Program-made: the position numbers and the translations under genes
The notes under the pieces: model-generated
What the model was told of the DNA's origin: nothing
The model's input: only the letters and a program-made list of their open reading frames with translations
Database searches by the model: none
Shown: positions 4,884-5,376 of the stretch, one piece after another
Layout of the letters: the number at the start of each line of letters is the position of its first letter
How positions within the stretch are numbered: the stretch's first letter is position 1
Origin: Phycisphaerae bacterium
GTDB lineage: Bacteria; Planctomycetota; Phycisphaerae; Phycisphaerales; SM1A02
Direction: 5' to 3'
NCBI GenBank assembly: GCA_002684755.1
Contig: NYVS01000069.1
Coordinates: 1 to 5,376, forward strand
Length of the DNA: 5,376 bases

Positions 4884-5376
4884 ATGCGTTGCAAGAAATG
4901 CGACTACCCGCTCTGGAACCTGTCGCCCGGCGCCTGTCCCGAATGCGGGGACGCGTTCCGTCCGGGAGACTTCGAGTTCAAGATCGGCGAGGTCCGCTTC
5001 TGTTGTCCGCACTGCGACCAGGCCTACTACGGCGATACCGACGAGGGCCTGCTCGATCCGGCGTCGTTCGAGTGTGTCGGTTGCAAGGCCTCGATCGAGC
5101 AGGACGAGTGCATCATCCGGCCGCTCGAGGGCGACGATGCGATCGAGTCGACGGTGGCGCCGTGGTTCGACAACACCCGTGGCCTCTTCAAGCGGACGAT
5201 CTACACCGCGGGCTGGGCGATGGTCCGCCCCGGTGATCTGGCCCGGGGGATTCCCCGGAATTCCGGTCCGGGTGCCGGACTCGTCTTCCTGCTGCTGATC
5301 AACGTCCTGTCGCTGGTGGTCGGATTCCTGCCGATCCTCTTCGTCATCATGGCCGTTCCGCTCTGGACCGGAGGTC
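4884..5376 (+). CDS. Zinc-ribbon membrane protein of unknown function, N-terminal part
   Basis: The frame runs from ATG 4884 to the window edge without a stop and gives 164 residues. I do not recognise a named gene. The N terminus is a small zinc ribbon, C3-x2-C6 and C18-x2-C21 (MRCKKCDYPLWNL, then GACPECG). A second likely ribbon follows, C41-x2-C44 and C64-x2-C67, with additional C40 and C76. Residues about 94-125 are an amphipathic stretch with aromatic and Arg residues (PWFDNTRGLFKRTIYTAGWA). A long hydrophobic segment at about 132-160 then begins a membrane region. The layout of N-terminal ribbons followed by a membrane domain resembles zinc-ribbon/YIP1-like proteins of planctomycetes; that link is inference. 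The ribbons should face the cytoplasm. The start is supported by GGAGGT and by the Cys codons from residue 3 on. The C-terminal part and the number of further membrane helices are not visible. Confidence 0.85.
   Translation, partial: MRCKKCDYPLWNLSPGACPECGDAFRPGDFEFKIGEVRFCCPHCDQAYYGDTDEGLLDPASFECVGCKASIEQDECIIRPLEGDDAIESTVAPWFDNTRGLFKRTIYTAGWAMVRPGDLARGIPRNSGPGAGLVFLLLINVLSLVVGFLPILFVIMAVPLWTGG

Noticed and set aside
4771..5298. Two further plus-strand open frames (from 4771 and 4838) over the last gene
   Set aside because: Both overlap the zinc-ribbon frame, which has a strong Shine-Dalgarno, regular CxxC pairs and a hydrophobic segment. The alternatives are Arg/Ser-rich shadows.

Overview
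This 5.4 kb window is high-GC bacterial DNA, tightly packed with genes that all run on the + strand. The most likely source is a planctomycete-type bacterium, probably of the Phycisphaerae. This rests mainly on the secreted RCC1-repeat protein that ends in a dockerin-like Cys/Asp-rich tail with two 'D-L-D-x-D…D-L-G-L' loops and 'W-G' endings, and on the last gene, an N-terminal 'MRCKKCDYPLWNL' zinc ribbon followed by a membrane region. Both styles are familiar from that group. The taxonomic call is inference, because no rRNA is present.

Layout: (1) 1-153, the C-terminal end of a YbaB/EbfC nucleoid-associated protein. (2) 182-805, complete recR, 28 bp downstream with a strong Shine-Dalgarno; this is the classic (dnaX-)ybaB-recR recombination operon. 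(3) 806-1022, a 217-bp gap with a strong imperfect hairpin. (4) 1023-2531, complete rpoN (sigma-54) with region I, the helix-turn-helix and a near-perfect RpoN box, followed by a probable intrinsic terminator. (5) 2631-3851, a secreted protein with about seven RCC1/BLIP-II-like blades and a C-terminal dockerin-like domain. (6) 3914-4786, ilvE, a fold-type IV branched-chain aminotransferase. (7) 4884 to the right edge, the start of a zinc-ribbon protein with at least one membrane segment, cut by the window end.

The genes mostly serve unrelated functions: DNA repair, alternative sigma factor, envelope or extracellular protein, amino-acid biosynthesis, and an unknown membrane protein. Only ybaB-recR looks like a true functional operon. 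The most informative regulatory pattern is two sorts of gene start. recR and the zinc-ribbon gene have good Shine-Dalgarno sequences. The RCC1 gene and ilvE instead have a -10-like hexamer (TAGACT, TAGAAT) 6-8 nt before the ATG, which suggests leaderless or near-leaderless transcripts. I saw no mobile element, CRISPR array, tRNA or rRNA, and no convincing evidence of a novel multi-gene system.
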